Assembly: GCA_030595795.1 (NCBI GenBank)
Contig: JAUVCH010000009.1
Coordinates: 1 to 64,000 of the forward strand
Reading direction: 5' to 3'
Source of the DNA: Gammaproteobacteria bacterium
GTDB lineage: Bacteria > Pseudomonadota > Gammaproteobacteria > GCA-001735895
Length of the DNA stretch: 64,000 nucleotides
Position numbers and translations under genes: made by a program
In this document: in pieces, positions 26,941 to 35,352 of the stretch
Position numbering within the stretch: the first letter of the stretch is position 1
Layout: each line of letters starts with the position of its first letter
The notes under the pieces: model-generated
Told to the model about the DNA's origin: nothing
Database searches by the model: none
Seen by the model: only the letters and a program-made list of their open reading frames with translations

Positions 26941-28011
26941 CTAAATAATATTATCCCGAGAATACCCGCTATATTCGAGTATGCGTCTTAGCTTGCGCAG
27001 TGCATCCATTTGAATTTGTCTGACTCGCTCACGGGTAACGCCGAGTTCTCGCCCTACTTCTTCGAGTGTGCCGCGTGGATAATTTCTGAGGCCAAAACGT
27101 CGCACGACGACATCGCGTTGTTTTTCGTCCAGTTCATCGAGCCAGGCATCCAGGTGCTGCATGACGGATTCATCCTGCAATATGCTCGATGGATCGGTGT
27201 TGTTTTCGTCGGGGATTATATCGAGTAAGGGAAGATCACTATCACCGCCGACGGGGATATCAAACGAGGTTACTCGGTCGGCTAGTCGAAACATTTTATC
27301 GACATCTTTCTTCGGCTTATTCAATAATTTGGCGACGTCTTCGGAGGTGGCTTCTCGATTTAATTCCTGGGTTAGCCTGCGTGCTGCCCGCAAATATGTA
27401 TTGAGTTCTTTGATGACATGGATCGGCAGACGAATGGTTCTAGTTTGATTCATTAAACCGCGTTCGATGGTCTGACGTATCCACCAGGTCGCGTAGGTCG
27501 AAAATCTGAAACCACGCTCAGGATCAAACTTTTCGACGGCCCTGATTAACCCCAGATTACCCTCTTCGATGAGGTCGAGTAAAGCTAGTCCTCGATTCAT
27601 ATAACGGCGTGCGATTTTCACCACCAGGCGAAGATTGCATTCGATCATTTTATCTCGTGCGGCGGCATCTCCTTTAAGCGCCAGACGAGAATAATAAACC
27701 TCTTCTTCTGCGGTGAGCAGCTCTGAGACTTCGATTTCTTTTAAATAGAGTTTAGTGGGGTCTGAGTCGGTTGTCCGTCGCGCGGGAGTTTTCCTACGGT
27801 CGGCTGGCTTACGTCGGTCTGTAACTTTTTCACCGTCGACTTCAACCTCCTCGTCGCTATCATCTTCCGAATCAAGAACAGCGACGTGGCCTTCTTCGGC
27901 CTCTTCACCACTTAAATCGGGCACATCCTGCACGTCTAGCAGAGCTTCTACCAGTTCTTCAGCGGGTATTTCCTTGTCTTCGATAAGCGATTTATCAATC
28001 GACTTTGTCAT
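26941..28011 (-). CDS. rpoS: RNA polymerase sigma factor RpoS
   Basis: This 356-residue sigma-70-family factor has an acidic, variable N-terminus (1-75), then region 1.2 [21 protein letters not shown], region 2 ([31 protein letters not shown] and [17 protein letters not shown]), region 3, and region 4 ([21 protein letters not shown]). The region 2.4 text and the position directly downstream of nlpD identify it as the stationary-phase sigma factor rather than RpoD or RpoH. The N-terminal acidic tail is somewhat longer than in E. coli (330 aa). Only 28 bp separate it from nlpD, so its main promoter probably lies inside that gene, as in other gammaproteobacteria. Confidence 0.95.
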   Translation of the reverse strand: MTKSIDKSLIEDKEIPAEELVEALLDVQDVPDLSGEEAEEGHVAVLDSEDDSDEEVEVDGEKVTDRRKPADRRKTPARRTTDSDPTKLYLKEIEVSELLTAEEEVYYSRLALKGDAAARDKMIECNLRLVVKIARRYMNRGLALLDLIEEGNLGLIRAVEKFDPERGFRFSTYATWWIRQTIERGLMNQTRTIRLPIHVIKELNTYLRAARRLTQELNREATSEDVAKLLNKPKKDVDKMFRLADRVTSFDIPVGGDSDLPLLDIIPDENNTDPSSILQDESVMQHLDAWLDELDEKQRDVVVRRFGLRNYPRGTLEEVGRELGVTRERVRQIQMDALRKLRRILEYSGYSRDNII

Positions 28012-28039
28012 TCAAATTTCCCCATTCCAGATTGAACCT

Positions 28040-28777
28040 TTATCGTTTAGGTAAAAATTTCAGAGGATCAATCGGCTTCCCGTTTTTCCTAATCTGGAAA
28101 TGCAATCTGGCCACTCCAGTTTTATGTTTTCCCATTTTGGCGATTTCCTTACCCGCTGTCACCGTCATTCCTTCCTTTACCAGACGTTCCTGATTATACG
28201 CATAGGCGCTTAAGTAGGTGTTGCTATGCTTGATAATGATGAGATTACCATAACCTGACAAACCATTACCACTATATACCACCTTGCCATTAGCTACAGC
28301 CTGGACACCCTGGCCAAGGGTTCCAGCGATATCGATTCCGCGTCGATCAAGCTGTTTGGCGGAATAAGTACTAAGAACCTTACCTTGAGTCGGCCAAAGC
28401 CAACGTCCCGGATTTTTCAGCGACTCGACGGCTTTGGGTTTGTCGGTGCTAACATTGGCAGTTTTCGCACTGGTTTGACTCGACGATTCTTTACTAGTTT
28501 GAGCCACCGTACTCGACTGCTGAGTCGTGTTACCTGACTCGAGCAAACTCAGCCGCTGCCCCGGATGAATCGTAAAACTCTCATCAATATTATTCCAGCT
28601 CGCCAGTTCTTTGTAATCCAGGCCATAGCGCCAGGCAATCGAATAGAGCGTATCGCCGTTTTTAACCTGGTACGAACCTTTACTCGTAATTTTATAATTA
28701 ACGGCTACCGGATTAATGCAGGAAACCAGCAGTAAAGCCGTGGATACTATACAAATATAATGAATAATGCGCTTCAT
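28040..28777 (-). CDS. nlpD: NlpD-like lipoprotein, LysM plus degenerate M23 domain
   Basis: A lipoprotein signal ends in LLLVSC (Cys about residue 20). A LysM peptidoglycan-binding domain follows (about 35-80: YQVKNGDTLYSIAWRYGL), then a linker rich in Ser, Thr and Gln, and a C-terminal LytM/M23 domain (about 125-240). The M23 zinc-ligand positions are altered: RRGIDIAG replaces the usual H-x-G-x-D and RLHFQIR has lost the first His of HxH. This is the NlpD/EnvC activator pattern, in which the domain activates amidases at the septum rather than cutting peptidoglycan. Position upstream of rpoS is conserved. Confidence 0.92.
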   Translation of the reverse strand: MKRIIHYICIVSTALLLVSCINPVAVNYKITSKGSYQVKNGDTLYSIAWRYGLDYKELASWNNIDESFTIHPGQRLSLLESGNTTQQSSTVAQTSKESSSQTSAKTANVSTDKPKAVESLKNPGRWLWPTQGKVLSTYSAKQLDRRGIDIAGTLGQGVQAVANGKVVYSGNGLSGYGNLIIIKHSNTYLSAYAYNQERLVKEGMTVTAGKEIAKMGKHKTGVARLHFQIRKNGKPIDPLKFLPKR

Positions 28778-28780
28778 AGC

Positions 28781-29356
28781 TTACAAATAATAAAACCCAA
28801 CAAATACCACCAACGCGACCACTATAGCCCAACCGATGCGCTCGATGTAGCGAATCAATTTAGCTTCTATCGAAGCACCAAATTTTGCCAGACACCAGGC
28901 CAGCAGGAAAAACCGTGCGCCGCGTCCAACTAGTGAAGCGATAATAAATGGAATGAACGCCAGACTGAGCACTCCCGCCGACAAGGTGAACAGTTTGTAA
29001 GGCACCGGGGAAAAACCGGCTATTAAAACTGCCCAAAACCCCCATACCTCGAACCATTGGGTCACCTGATCAAATCTTGACTGATAACCCCACTCAACAA
29101 GCAAAGGCTGAGCCTGGTCAAACAGAAGCATGCCGATAGCGTAACCAGTAATACCACCTATCACCGAGGCAGCCAGGGTGATCGAAGCGAAATGCATAGC
29201 CCTGGCGGGTTTTGCTAATGACATCGGCGCAAGCATTACATCGGGCGGTGGGAATGGCAGAATAAAGGACTCGAAAAAACTCAGGCCAGCGAGATACCAG
29301 CTGGCATTTTCTCTGCCAGCAAAGCGGATAACTTTAAAATAAAGATTTTCGAACAA
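28781..29356 (-). CDS. yqaA: YqaA family DedA-like membrane protein
   Basis: This 191-residue inner-membrane protein of the SNARE-associated/DedA superfamily has about five hydrophobic segments. The family text appears as SFFESFILPFPPPDVMLAP (about 27-45) and GYAIGMLLFDQA. It lies between nlpD (4 bp away) and pcm (6 bp away) in a tight operon, a frequent neighbourhood for YqaA in gammaproteobacteria. The precise transport or flippase function of this subfamily is not settled. Confidence 0.85.
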   Translation of the reverse strand: MFENLYFKVIRFAGRENASWYLAGLSFFESFILPFPPPDVMLAPMSLAKPARAMHFASITLAASVIGGITGYAIGMLLFDQAQPLLVEWGYQSRFDQVTQWFEVWGFWAVLIAGFSPVPYKLFTLSAGVLSLAFIPFIIASLVGRGARFFLLAWCLAKFGASIEAKLIRYIERIGWAIVVALVVFVGFYYL

Positions 29357-29361
29357 TTGAT

Positions 29362-30033
29362 TTAACCTAGCCCGGGCAGTAACGGCACAAAAGAAACTTT
29401 GATCATTGCTTCTTCGACCATGCCCTGTTCCGTTTTTGTAATCTTCATCAAAGTCTGATCGTGTCCATCATCGAACGGAAATACCATAACACCACCGGGC
29501 AATAACTGTTGGACCAGCACTTCGGGTACTTCGGTACAGGCGGCGGTCATAATGATGCGATCAAATTGATAGCTTGGATTCGGCCAGCCGCCATTACCGT
29601 CGGTATGACGGAGCTGTATATTAAACAATTCGAGCTCTGCAAGGCGTTGTTTAGCCTGTTTATGTAGCGCTTCAATACGCTCAACACTGTAAACCTGCGG
29701 AAACAGATTAGCCAATACGGCCGTCTGATAACCACAGCCGGTACCGATTTCGAGCACAGAATTGACCGGGCCGTCTTCCAGCAAAGCCTGCGTCATGAAA
29801 GCCACGATAAAAGGCTGAGAAATGGTCTGACTATAGCCAATCGGTAAAGCTGTATCCTCGTAAGCACGATGCGACAGAGCCTCGTCGACAAACAGATGGC
29901 GAGGGACGTGCCGCATCACATCGAGCACTAGCTCATTAGAGATACCCTGATCTTTTAATCGCTGTATGAGGCGATCACGCGTACGTTGCGACGTCATGCC
30001 TATGCCCTGGAAATTTGGTTTTTTCAAATTCAT
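29362..30033 (-). CDS. pcm: Protein-L-isoaspartate O-methyltransferase
   Basis: This 223-residue class I SAM-dependent methyltransferase has the PCMT signature: [29 protein letters not shown] near the N-terminus, SAM-binding motif [15 protein letters not shown] (about 97-110) and YSVERIEAL. It methylates isoaspartyl residues to start repair of aged proteins. The gene follows surE by 10 bp and precedes yqaA and nlpD, the standard stress/repair cluster. An internal ATG at residue 13 ([11 protein letters not shown]) is an alternative start. Confidence 0.95.
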   Translation of the reverse strand: MNLKKPNFQGIGMTSQRTRDRLIQRLKDQGISNELVLDVMRHVPRHLFVDEALSHRAYEDTALPIGYSQTISQPFIVAFMTQALLEDGPVNSVLEIGTGCGYQTAVLANLFPQVYSVERIEALHKQAKQRLAELELFNIQLRHTDGNGGWPNPSYQFDRIIMTAACTEVPEVLVQQLLPGGVMVFPFDDGHDQTLMKITKTEQGMVEEAMIKVSFVPLLPGLG

Positions 30034-30042
30034 GCTGTTGGT

Positions 30043-30792
30043 TTATTTAATCGCAGACAACCAGTTCTGCAAAGGGTTAATGCTATCGTGTCGAGTCAGA
30101 TCGATTTGGATAGGCGACACCGAAACCTGATTATGCTCGACCACGTAAAAATCGGTTCCCGGACCAGCATCCTGCGCGTCACCGGGCGGGCCCACCCAGT
30201 AAATTGGTGCGCCGTATGGATCGAATTGCTGCACAGTCGGCTCAGCCATATGGCGGAAGCCAAGCCGTGTCGCCGTCATACCATCGATATCTTCCAGAGG
30301 ACAATCCGGTACATTAACATTCAAAATACTATCTTCAGGTAACGGCTGATCGAGTAAATTCTGAACTATTTTAAGCGTATATTCCGCTGCCGTTTCATAA
30401 TGCTTTGCCGGCCGACCAACCAGAGAAACCGCAATCGCTGGTAAGCCCAGAGACCGACCTTCCATGGCGGCCGCGACAGTGCCCGAATACAACACATCGT
30501 CACCCAGGTTAGCACCGGCATTAATCCCCGAAACTACCATATCGGGCTTTTCATCAAGTAGGCCCGAAATTGCCAGATGCACGCAATCGGTGGGCGTGCC
30601 ATCGACGCGATAAAAACCCTGCGGCGTCATCTCCGCACGCAACGGACGCATCAGTGTCAGCGAGTTGCTAGCGCCACTTTTATTACGATCCGGAGCTACC
30701 ACGGTTATTTGCGCCACCGATGCTAAAACCTCGGCTAAAACACGGATTCCCGGAGCCAGGTAACCGTCATCATTGGAAATTAGAATATGCAT
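30043..30792 (-). CDS. surE: 5'/3'-nucleotidase SurE
   Basis: This SurE family survival protein starts MHILISNDDG, the metal-binding N-terminus with the DD pair. It also has GTPTDCVHLAISGLL, GINAGANLGDDVLYSGTVAAAMEG and NVNVPDCPLEDIDG. It hydrolyses nucleoside monophosphates in a divalent-metal-dependent way. The open frame extends 19 codons further upstream (to 30849), but the conserved fold begins at the ATG at 30792, which I take as the start. First gene of the surE-pcm-yqaA-nlpD-rpoS cluster, divergent from the Smr-domain gene across about 150 bp. Confidence 0.95.
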   Translation of the reverse strand: MHILISNDDGYLAPGIRVLAEVLASVAQITVVAPDRNKSGASNSLTLMRPLRAEMTPQGFYRVDGTPTDCVHLAISGLLDEKPDMVVSGINAGANLGDDVLYSGTVAAAMEGRSLGLPAIAVSLVGRPAKHYETAAEYTLKIVQNLLDQPLPEDSILNVNVPDCPLEDIDGMTATRLGFRHMAEPTVQQFDPYGAPIYWVGPPGDAQDAGPGTDFYVVEHNQVSVSPIQIDLTRHDSINPLQNWLSAIK

Positions 30793-30941
30793 TAAAAGGC
30801 GTAAATGAAAAAGGGGGAATGATAAACTAAATCGCCCCTCGACTTGCATGTTTTTGGCTCTCAGCGCCCACTATTATCCGATTTTCTATCGTTGTGTATT
30901 TGGTTTAGTATGCGAGCTGACTGATTTACTGAATTTACGCT

Positions 30942-31454
30942 GTGAATAAGAAACCTCCTACTGGTGAAGACGACTTCGCCTCTTTGATGTCTGGTGTTAA
31001 ACGACTCGAAAGTGACCGGGTTAATTTACTGCAACAGCGTCTACCAAAAAAAATCAAATCCCAGCCAGAATCACCGGTAGCGGAGACTGATTTTTCTGAG
31101 TTAGAATTTATTCAACAAGTAAATATATCCGACACTTATTTTGATCATGGCATCCAGCGTAAGCTACAACGCAGAATTCGTCAGGGAATGATGCCAGTTA
31201 ACGATAATCTTGATTTACACGGATATACTCAAAAGTCAGCCCTTGCCGAACTTGTTAAATTCTTCGGGCATGCCAAGCTCGCTCAGTGTAAAACAGTGAT
31301 AATCGTCCACGGAAAAGGCAACCGGTCTAGCAATTCTGCCGTGTTAAAACCGTTGGTACATCACTGGCTATCACAACAAAGCTTTGTACTGGCCTGGTGC
31401 CCAGCCCAGCCTATGCATGGCGGTAGTGGTGCTAGTTATGTTTATTTACGTTGA
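30942..31454 (+). CDS. Smr-domain protein
   Basis: A 170-residue protein with a disordered, charged N-terminal half and a C-terminal Smr domain (about 88-170). The Smr signatures DLHGYTQKSALAEL and VIIVHGKGNRS are intact, as is the closing GGSGASYVYLR. Smr proteins of this size in gammaproteobacteria act as nicking or RNA-cleaving nucleases (the SmrB relative acts on collided ribosomes); which role applies here cannot be read off. Start codon is GTG at 30942. Convergent with the metalloprotease-like gene, with only 7 bp between the two stops. Confidence 0.88.
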   Translation: MNKKPPTGEDDFASLMSGVKRLESDRVNLLQQRLPKKIKSQPESPVAETDFSELEFIQQVNISDTYFDHGIQRKLQRRIRQGMMPVNDNLDLHGYTQKSALAELVKFFGHAKLAQCKTVIIVHGKGNRSSNSAVLKPLVHHWLSQQSFVLAWCPAQPMHGGSGASYVYLR

Positions 31455-31461
31455 AATCGGT

Positions 31462-32241
31462 TCAATAATCTAACGGCCAATGCATTTCAGCAGCGGAAAA
31501 CACCCCAACTGCGACATCGGACAGGCTCTCCGGCATCCTGGACTGCGTCGGACTAAGCGGTATACGCCCGCCCATGATTTCGGCGCGTTTTTGTGGATAT
31601 AGCGGGTCCTGATAGGCATCGGCATAGCCATCTGGGCGAATTGGTTGATTACCAGCATCGTATTTATCCGATGCGCCGAAGGTATGCATTAATTCGTGGG
31701 CGATAACAACATTATTTGAACCTCGATAACTATTATCGGCAAAGGCGTTAATCAGACCAATCAGGCCACCGCGCAGACCCACCGAGTGTTGTAACGCCTG
31801 CGTCGTCTCGATATCAAAATAATTGACGAATAAATTAACGTCCGCCGTCCTGTTGCCAGTTGTCATGCCCCAGTACCAGGCCCAGCCGCGAAAGTGGAGG
31901 CTCCAGAATACGTTATCTAGAACACTGCCCTGTAGCGGCGGTTGCGGCGGTATTTCGAGCAGCTCTCCGGCGTATTCGACTTTGACGGCATCGATATCAA
32001 TGCCATATCGTCGAGCCTCATCATTGATAAAGGCTTCGATGCCCTGATAGTCCTTCGCCCCTAGTTTATCGATATAACTGTTTGTGACTGGCCTCGAATC
32101 CGCATTGATTGCATAAACCCGCACTTGCAGGGTTTGATCCCAACTCGCAACCTTTAGCTTAATCATCATTTCATTGACAGCCACTGCTAGCAAAATGAGT
32201 AGCAATATCAGATAGCGAATGTTTCGGGCTTTTTGACTCAT
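31462..32241 (-). CDS. Membrane-anchored metzincin-like metalloprotease, family unassigned
   Basis: This 259-residue protein has a single N-terminal hydrophobic anchor (about 9-23) and a periplasmic body. Residues 182-192 read HELMHTFGASD, an HExxHxxGxxD zinc site: two His, the catalytic Glu183 and an Asp as third ligand, the variant known from snapalysin-type metzincins. A Met in EIMGG about 30 residues later could be the Met-turn. The middle part (PLQGSVLDNVFWSLHFRGWAWYW) is Trp-rich and unlike any family I can name. It is 11 bp upstream of dusA in the reading direction of the operon's end, so it may share the relA/dusA transcript. Confidence 0.65.
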   Translation of the reverse strand: MSQKARNIRYLILLLILLAVAVNEMMIKLKVASWDQTLQVRVYAINADSRPVTNSYIDKLGAKDYQGIEAFINDEARRYGIDIDAVKVEYAGELLEIPPQPPLQGSVLDNVFWSLHFRGWAWYWGMTTGNRTADVNLFVNYFDIETTQALQHSVGLRGGLIGLINAFADNSYRGSNNVVIAHELMHTFGASDKYDAGNQPIRPDGYADAYQDPLYPQKRAEIMGGRIPLSPTQSRMPESLSDVAVGVFSAAEMHWPLDY

Positions 32242-32252
32242 AATGTAGACAC

Positions 32253-33218
32253 TCAGATAATCAGTTTTTCCGCCTGATAAAGGGTTTCCATATCGCCGGT
32301 TTTTTTATTGCCAAATTCACTCAAATAACGCCGCCATTGTCTGGCACCCGGTTCACCACGATATAAGCCGATGATATGGCGGATCATGCGGCTCAGGGGT
32401 ATGCCCTGTTGCAGCTGCGTTTCGATATAGGGGTAAGTCTGTCTTAATACGGATAGCCGGGTCGGCGTTGTCGAGACGCATTGCCCAAATATCAGTTCAT
32501 CGACTTTCTCTAGTACGAACGGGTTCTGGTAGGGTTCGCGTCCGAGCATCACGCCGTCAACCTGTTGCAAATGCTCAAGCGCGGCGTCCAGCGTTTTAAT
32601 CGCGCCGTTGATGATGATTTCGGTGTTCGGAAAATCAGTCTTTAAGCGATAAACCCAGTCGTATTTAAGCGGCGGAATATCGCGATTCTGTTTCGGGCTC
32701 AAACCCTGTAACCAGGCATTGCGGGCATGGACGATGAGTGCATCAACCCCGGCTTCTATTTGAATGGCGGCGAATTCGCGAAACGTCTCGTAATCTTCCT
32801 GCTGGTCAATGCCGGTTCGATGTTTAACGGTCACCGGTAGCGCGCTGGCACTTCGCAACGCCGACACACATTCGCTCACCAGTCCAGGATCAGCCATCAA
32901 ACAGGCGCCGAAACTGCCCGACTGTACGCGATCACTCGGACAACCGCAGTTCAGGTTAATTTCGTCGTAGCCGTATTCGGCACAGATTTGTGCTGCCTGA
33001 TAAAGTTGCTGCGGGTTTGAACCACCAAGTTGCACCCCGACTGGATGCTCTTCGTCGTTAAAGCCGAGTAATCGATCACGATCCCCGCGCACTATTGCGG
33101 CCGAAGTTACCATTTCGGTATAGAGCAGGATATGTGGCGAAAACAGGCGTAAAAAATATCGATTATGCCGATCCGAACAGTCCATCATCGGTGCTATGCA
33201 GAATCGACGATTAAGCAA
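32253..33218 (-). CDS. dusA: tRNA-dihydrouridine(20/20a) synthase DusA
   Basis: This 321-residue FMN-dependent TIM-barrel enzyme has RFCIAPMMDCSDRHNRYFLR at the start, the catalytic Cys in NLNCGCPSDRVQSGSFGACLM (about 90-110) and VKHRTGID. The DRHxR and SDRVQSG texts are those of the DusA rather than DusB or DusC subfamily. It reduces U20/U20a in the tRNA D-loop. Its start overlaps the relA stop by 8 bp, so it is translationally coupled to relA. Confidence 0.93.
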   Translation of the reverse strand: MLNRRFCIAPMMDCSDRHNRYFLRLFSPHILLYTEMVTSAAIVRGDRDRLLGFNDEEHPVGVQLGGSNPQQLYQAAQICAEYGYDEINLNCGCPSDRVQSGSFGACLMADPGLVSECVSALRSASALPVTVKHRTGIDQQEDYETFREFAAIQIEAGVDALIVHARNAWLQGLSPKQNRDIPPLKYDWVYRLKTDFPNTEIIINGAIKTLDAALEHLQQVDGVMLGREPYQNPFVLEKVDELIFGQCVSTTPTRLSVLRQTYPYIETQLQQGIPLSRMIRHIIGLYRGEPGARQWRRYLSEFGNKKTGDMETLYQAEKLII

Positions 33219-35352
33219 TGCGTTTTACATCCTGCACATTGGAAAGCTGATCGAGTTTATCGATGATCGTCACTAGTTCATCGACGCTATGGATCTCTAT
33301 CGTTAACTTCGTATAAACCATTTGCTCATCACGATTAGTATTCGAATTGATATTGAGCAGGTTCACTTTCGAATTAGCCAGAATAGTGCTGATATCCTGC
33401 ATCAGGCTAGTACGTTGAAAAGCAGTCACCGAAATATCCACTGGATAGACCGATCCGGCACCCTGCCCCCATTCGACTTCGATTAACCTCTGACGCTGTT
33501 CTTCGGACAAAGCCAACATGTTCGGGCAATTGTGTTTATGAATGCTAATACCCGAGCTGACGGTAATAAAACCGATGATTGAGTCGCCTGGAACCGGCTT
33601 ACAACATTGCGCAAATTGTGTCAGTAAATTACCAACACCGTGAATGCTGACTTCGTCTTTCGAGACAGGCGCCTTTAGCTCTGCTTTTTTTACTTTCTTG
33701 AATGGATCATCAGATTCCGGCTCAGCATGAAGAAAGCCGATTATCTGAGCAGAGGTAATCATGCCACGCCCGATATCGGCGAAGAATTGATCGGCATCCT
33801 TCCGTTTAAAATGCTCGCAGAGATTTTTCAAATCTGCGTTATGAATTGAATACTTGGAGAGCGCGCGTTCGTACATCGCCCTGCCATCGAGAACGTTCTG
33901 TTCGAGATCCTGATGGTTAAACCAGTTACGCACTTTGGAGCGAGTGCCAGCCGATTTAATGAAACCCAGTTTTTTATTCATCCAGTCACGGCTAGGCCTG
34001 CTTTCTTTGGTGGTCAGTATTTCGACTTCATCACCGGTTTGTAGCGCGGTGGTCAGGGTCGCAATCCGACCATTTACCTTGGCACCCCGACATCGATGCC
34101 CCACTTCGGAATGCACCGAGTAGGCGAAATCTAGCGGCGTGCCACCTTTGGGCAAATCGATCACCTGCCCCTGCGGCGTAAACACATAAACTCGACCACT
34201 GGAATGATCGGTAGATATTTCGGAAATCGCATCGGAGACTTCCTCGGCTGAACCTTCGAGCATTTCTCGCATGGCTGAGATGCTGTTTTCCATACGCTGG
34301 TCGAGACTAACACCCTCCTTGTAACGCCAGTGCGAGGCGACACCAAACTCGGATTTCTCGTGCATTTCATGCGTTCGAATTTGTACTTCGACGACCTGTC
34401 CGCTATCGGAGATCACCGCCGTATGCAAAGATTGATAGCCATTGCTCTTGGGGTTGGCGATATAGTCATCGAATTCATTCGGAATACTCTGCCAGGAGGT
34501 GTGAACCACGCCGAGAACAGCATAGCAATCGGCAACCGAATCGACCAGAATCCTGACCGCGCGCACATCGAATAGCTCGTGGAATTCGAGATGTTTGCGC
34601 TGCATTTTCCGCCAGATACTAACGATGTGCTTAACCCGTCCACTGACATCGGACTTTACACTTTGCTCCTGTAACAGAGCTTCCAACTGTTTTATGAATT
34701 TTTTGATAAAGGCTTCGCGTGTGCTGCGTTTTTCTTCCAGCAGTTTGGCGATGCGTTTATAGGTCTGAGGTTCGAGCGCACGAAATGCAAGATCTTCCAT
34801 TTCCCACTTGATTAAACCCATGCCGAGTCGGTTCGCCAATGGGGCAAAAATATCGATGGTTTCCTGGGCGACATTACGACGCTCCTCGTAATCGGTATGC
34901 TTGAGCAATTTGAGACGCTCGGCACGATAGCAAAGCTTGATCAGCATTACCCGGACATCGCTCACTATCGCCATGAGCAAACGCCTTAGTTTTTCGGCCT
35001 GCTCGGGCGATTTGGGCCTGGCCTGCTTACCGTCCTGCAATGAATAAAGCTTGTTTACCCCTTCGGTTAATTTAGCCACCTGAGGTCCAAACTCCTGTTT
35101 GATTCGACTGCTATCGAGTTCTGCTCGCAGGGACGGGTCGGTGAGTAAGGTCGCGATGACGGTTTGCTTATCAGTACCCAGTTCGAGCACGCGTCGAACT
35201 ACATCGGTGCTACAGGGCTGGCTTTTGTCTTCGTGCACCTGGGCAATCGCATAATCGAGCGCACGATCAAAATCCTCATCCCAGTCCATGGACTCGCTAA
35301 TCAGTTCGACGAGTTGTTGCTTTTCGTTCGTGTCTAGTTGGCAAGCTGTCAT
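33211..35352 (-). CDS. relA: GTP pyrophosphokinase RelA (monofunctional (p)ppGpp synthetase)
   Basis: A 713-residue long RSH enzyme: N-terminal pseudo-hydrolase domain, synthetase domain (about 240-350, with EFDDYIANPKSNGYQSLHT and EVQIRT), TGS domain (VYVFTPQGQVIDLPKGGTPLDFAYSVHSEVG) and C-terminal zinc-finger and ACT domains. The HD catalytic pair of the hydrolase domain is gone (ATLLTDP where bifunctional enzymes have LLHD). The synthetase carries the acidic EFDD motif typical of RelA rather than the basic RxKD of SpoT. It should make (p)ppGpp on stalled ribosomes and be unable to degrade it. The start codon overlaps the ybbP-like stop (TGATG). Confidence 0.95.
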   Translation of the reverse strand: MTACQLDTNEKQQLVELISESMDWDEDFDRALDYAIAQVHEDKSQPCSTDVVRRVLELGTDKQTVIATLLTDPSLRAELDSSRIKQEFGPQVAKLTEGVNKLYSLQDGKQARPKSPEQAEKLRRLLMAIVSDVRVMLIKLCYRAERLKLLKHTDYEERRNVAQETIDIFAPLANRLGMGLIKWEMEDLAFRALEPQTYKRIAKLLEEKRSTREAFIKKFIKQLEALLQEQSVKSDVSGRVKHIVSIWRKMQRKHLEFHELFDVRAVRILVDSVADCYAVLGVVHTSWQSIPNEFDDYIANPKSNGYQSLHTAVISDSGQVVEVQIRTHEMHEKSEFGVASHWRYKEGVSLDQRMENSISAMREMLEGSAEEVSDAISEISTDHSSGRVYVFTPQGQVIDLPKGGTPLDFAYSVHSEVGHRCRGAKVNGRIATLTTALQTGDEVEILTTKESRPSRDWMNKKLGFIKSAGTRSKVRNWFNHQDLEQNVLDGRAMYERALSKYSIHNADLKNLCEHFKRKDADQFFADIGRGMITSAQIIGFLHAEPESDDPFKKVKKAELKAPVSKDEVSIHGVGNLLTQFAQCCKPVPGDSIIGFITVSSGISIHKHNCPNMLALSEEQRQRLIEVEWGQGAGSVYPVDISVTAFQRTSLMQDISTILANSKVNLLNINSNTNRDEQMVYTKLTIEIHSVDELVTIIDKLDQLSNVQDVKRIA

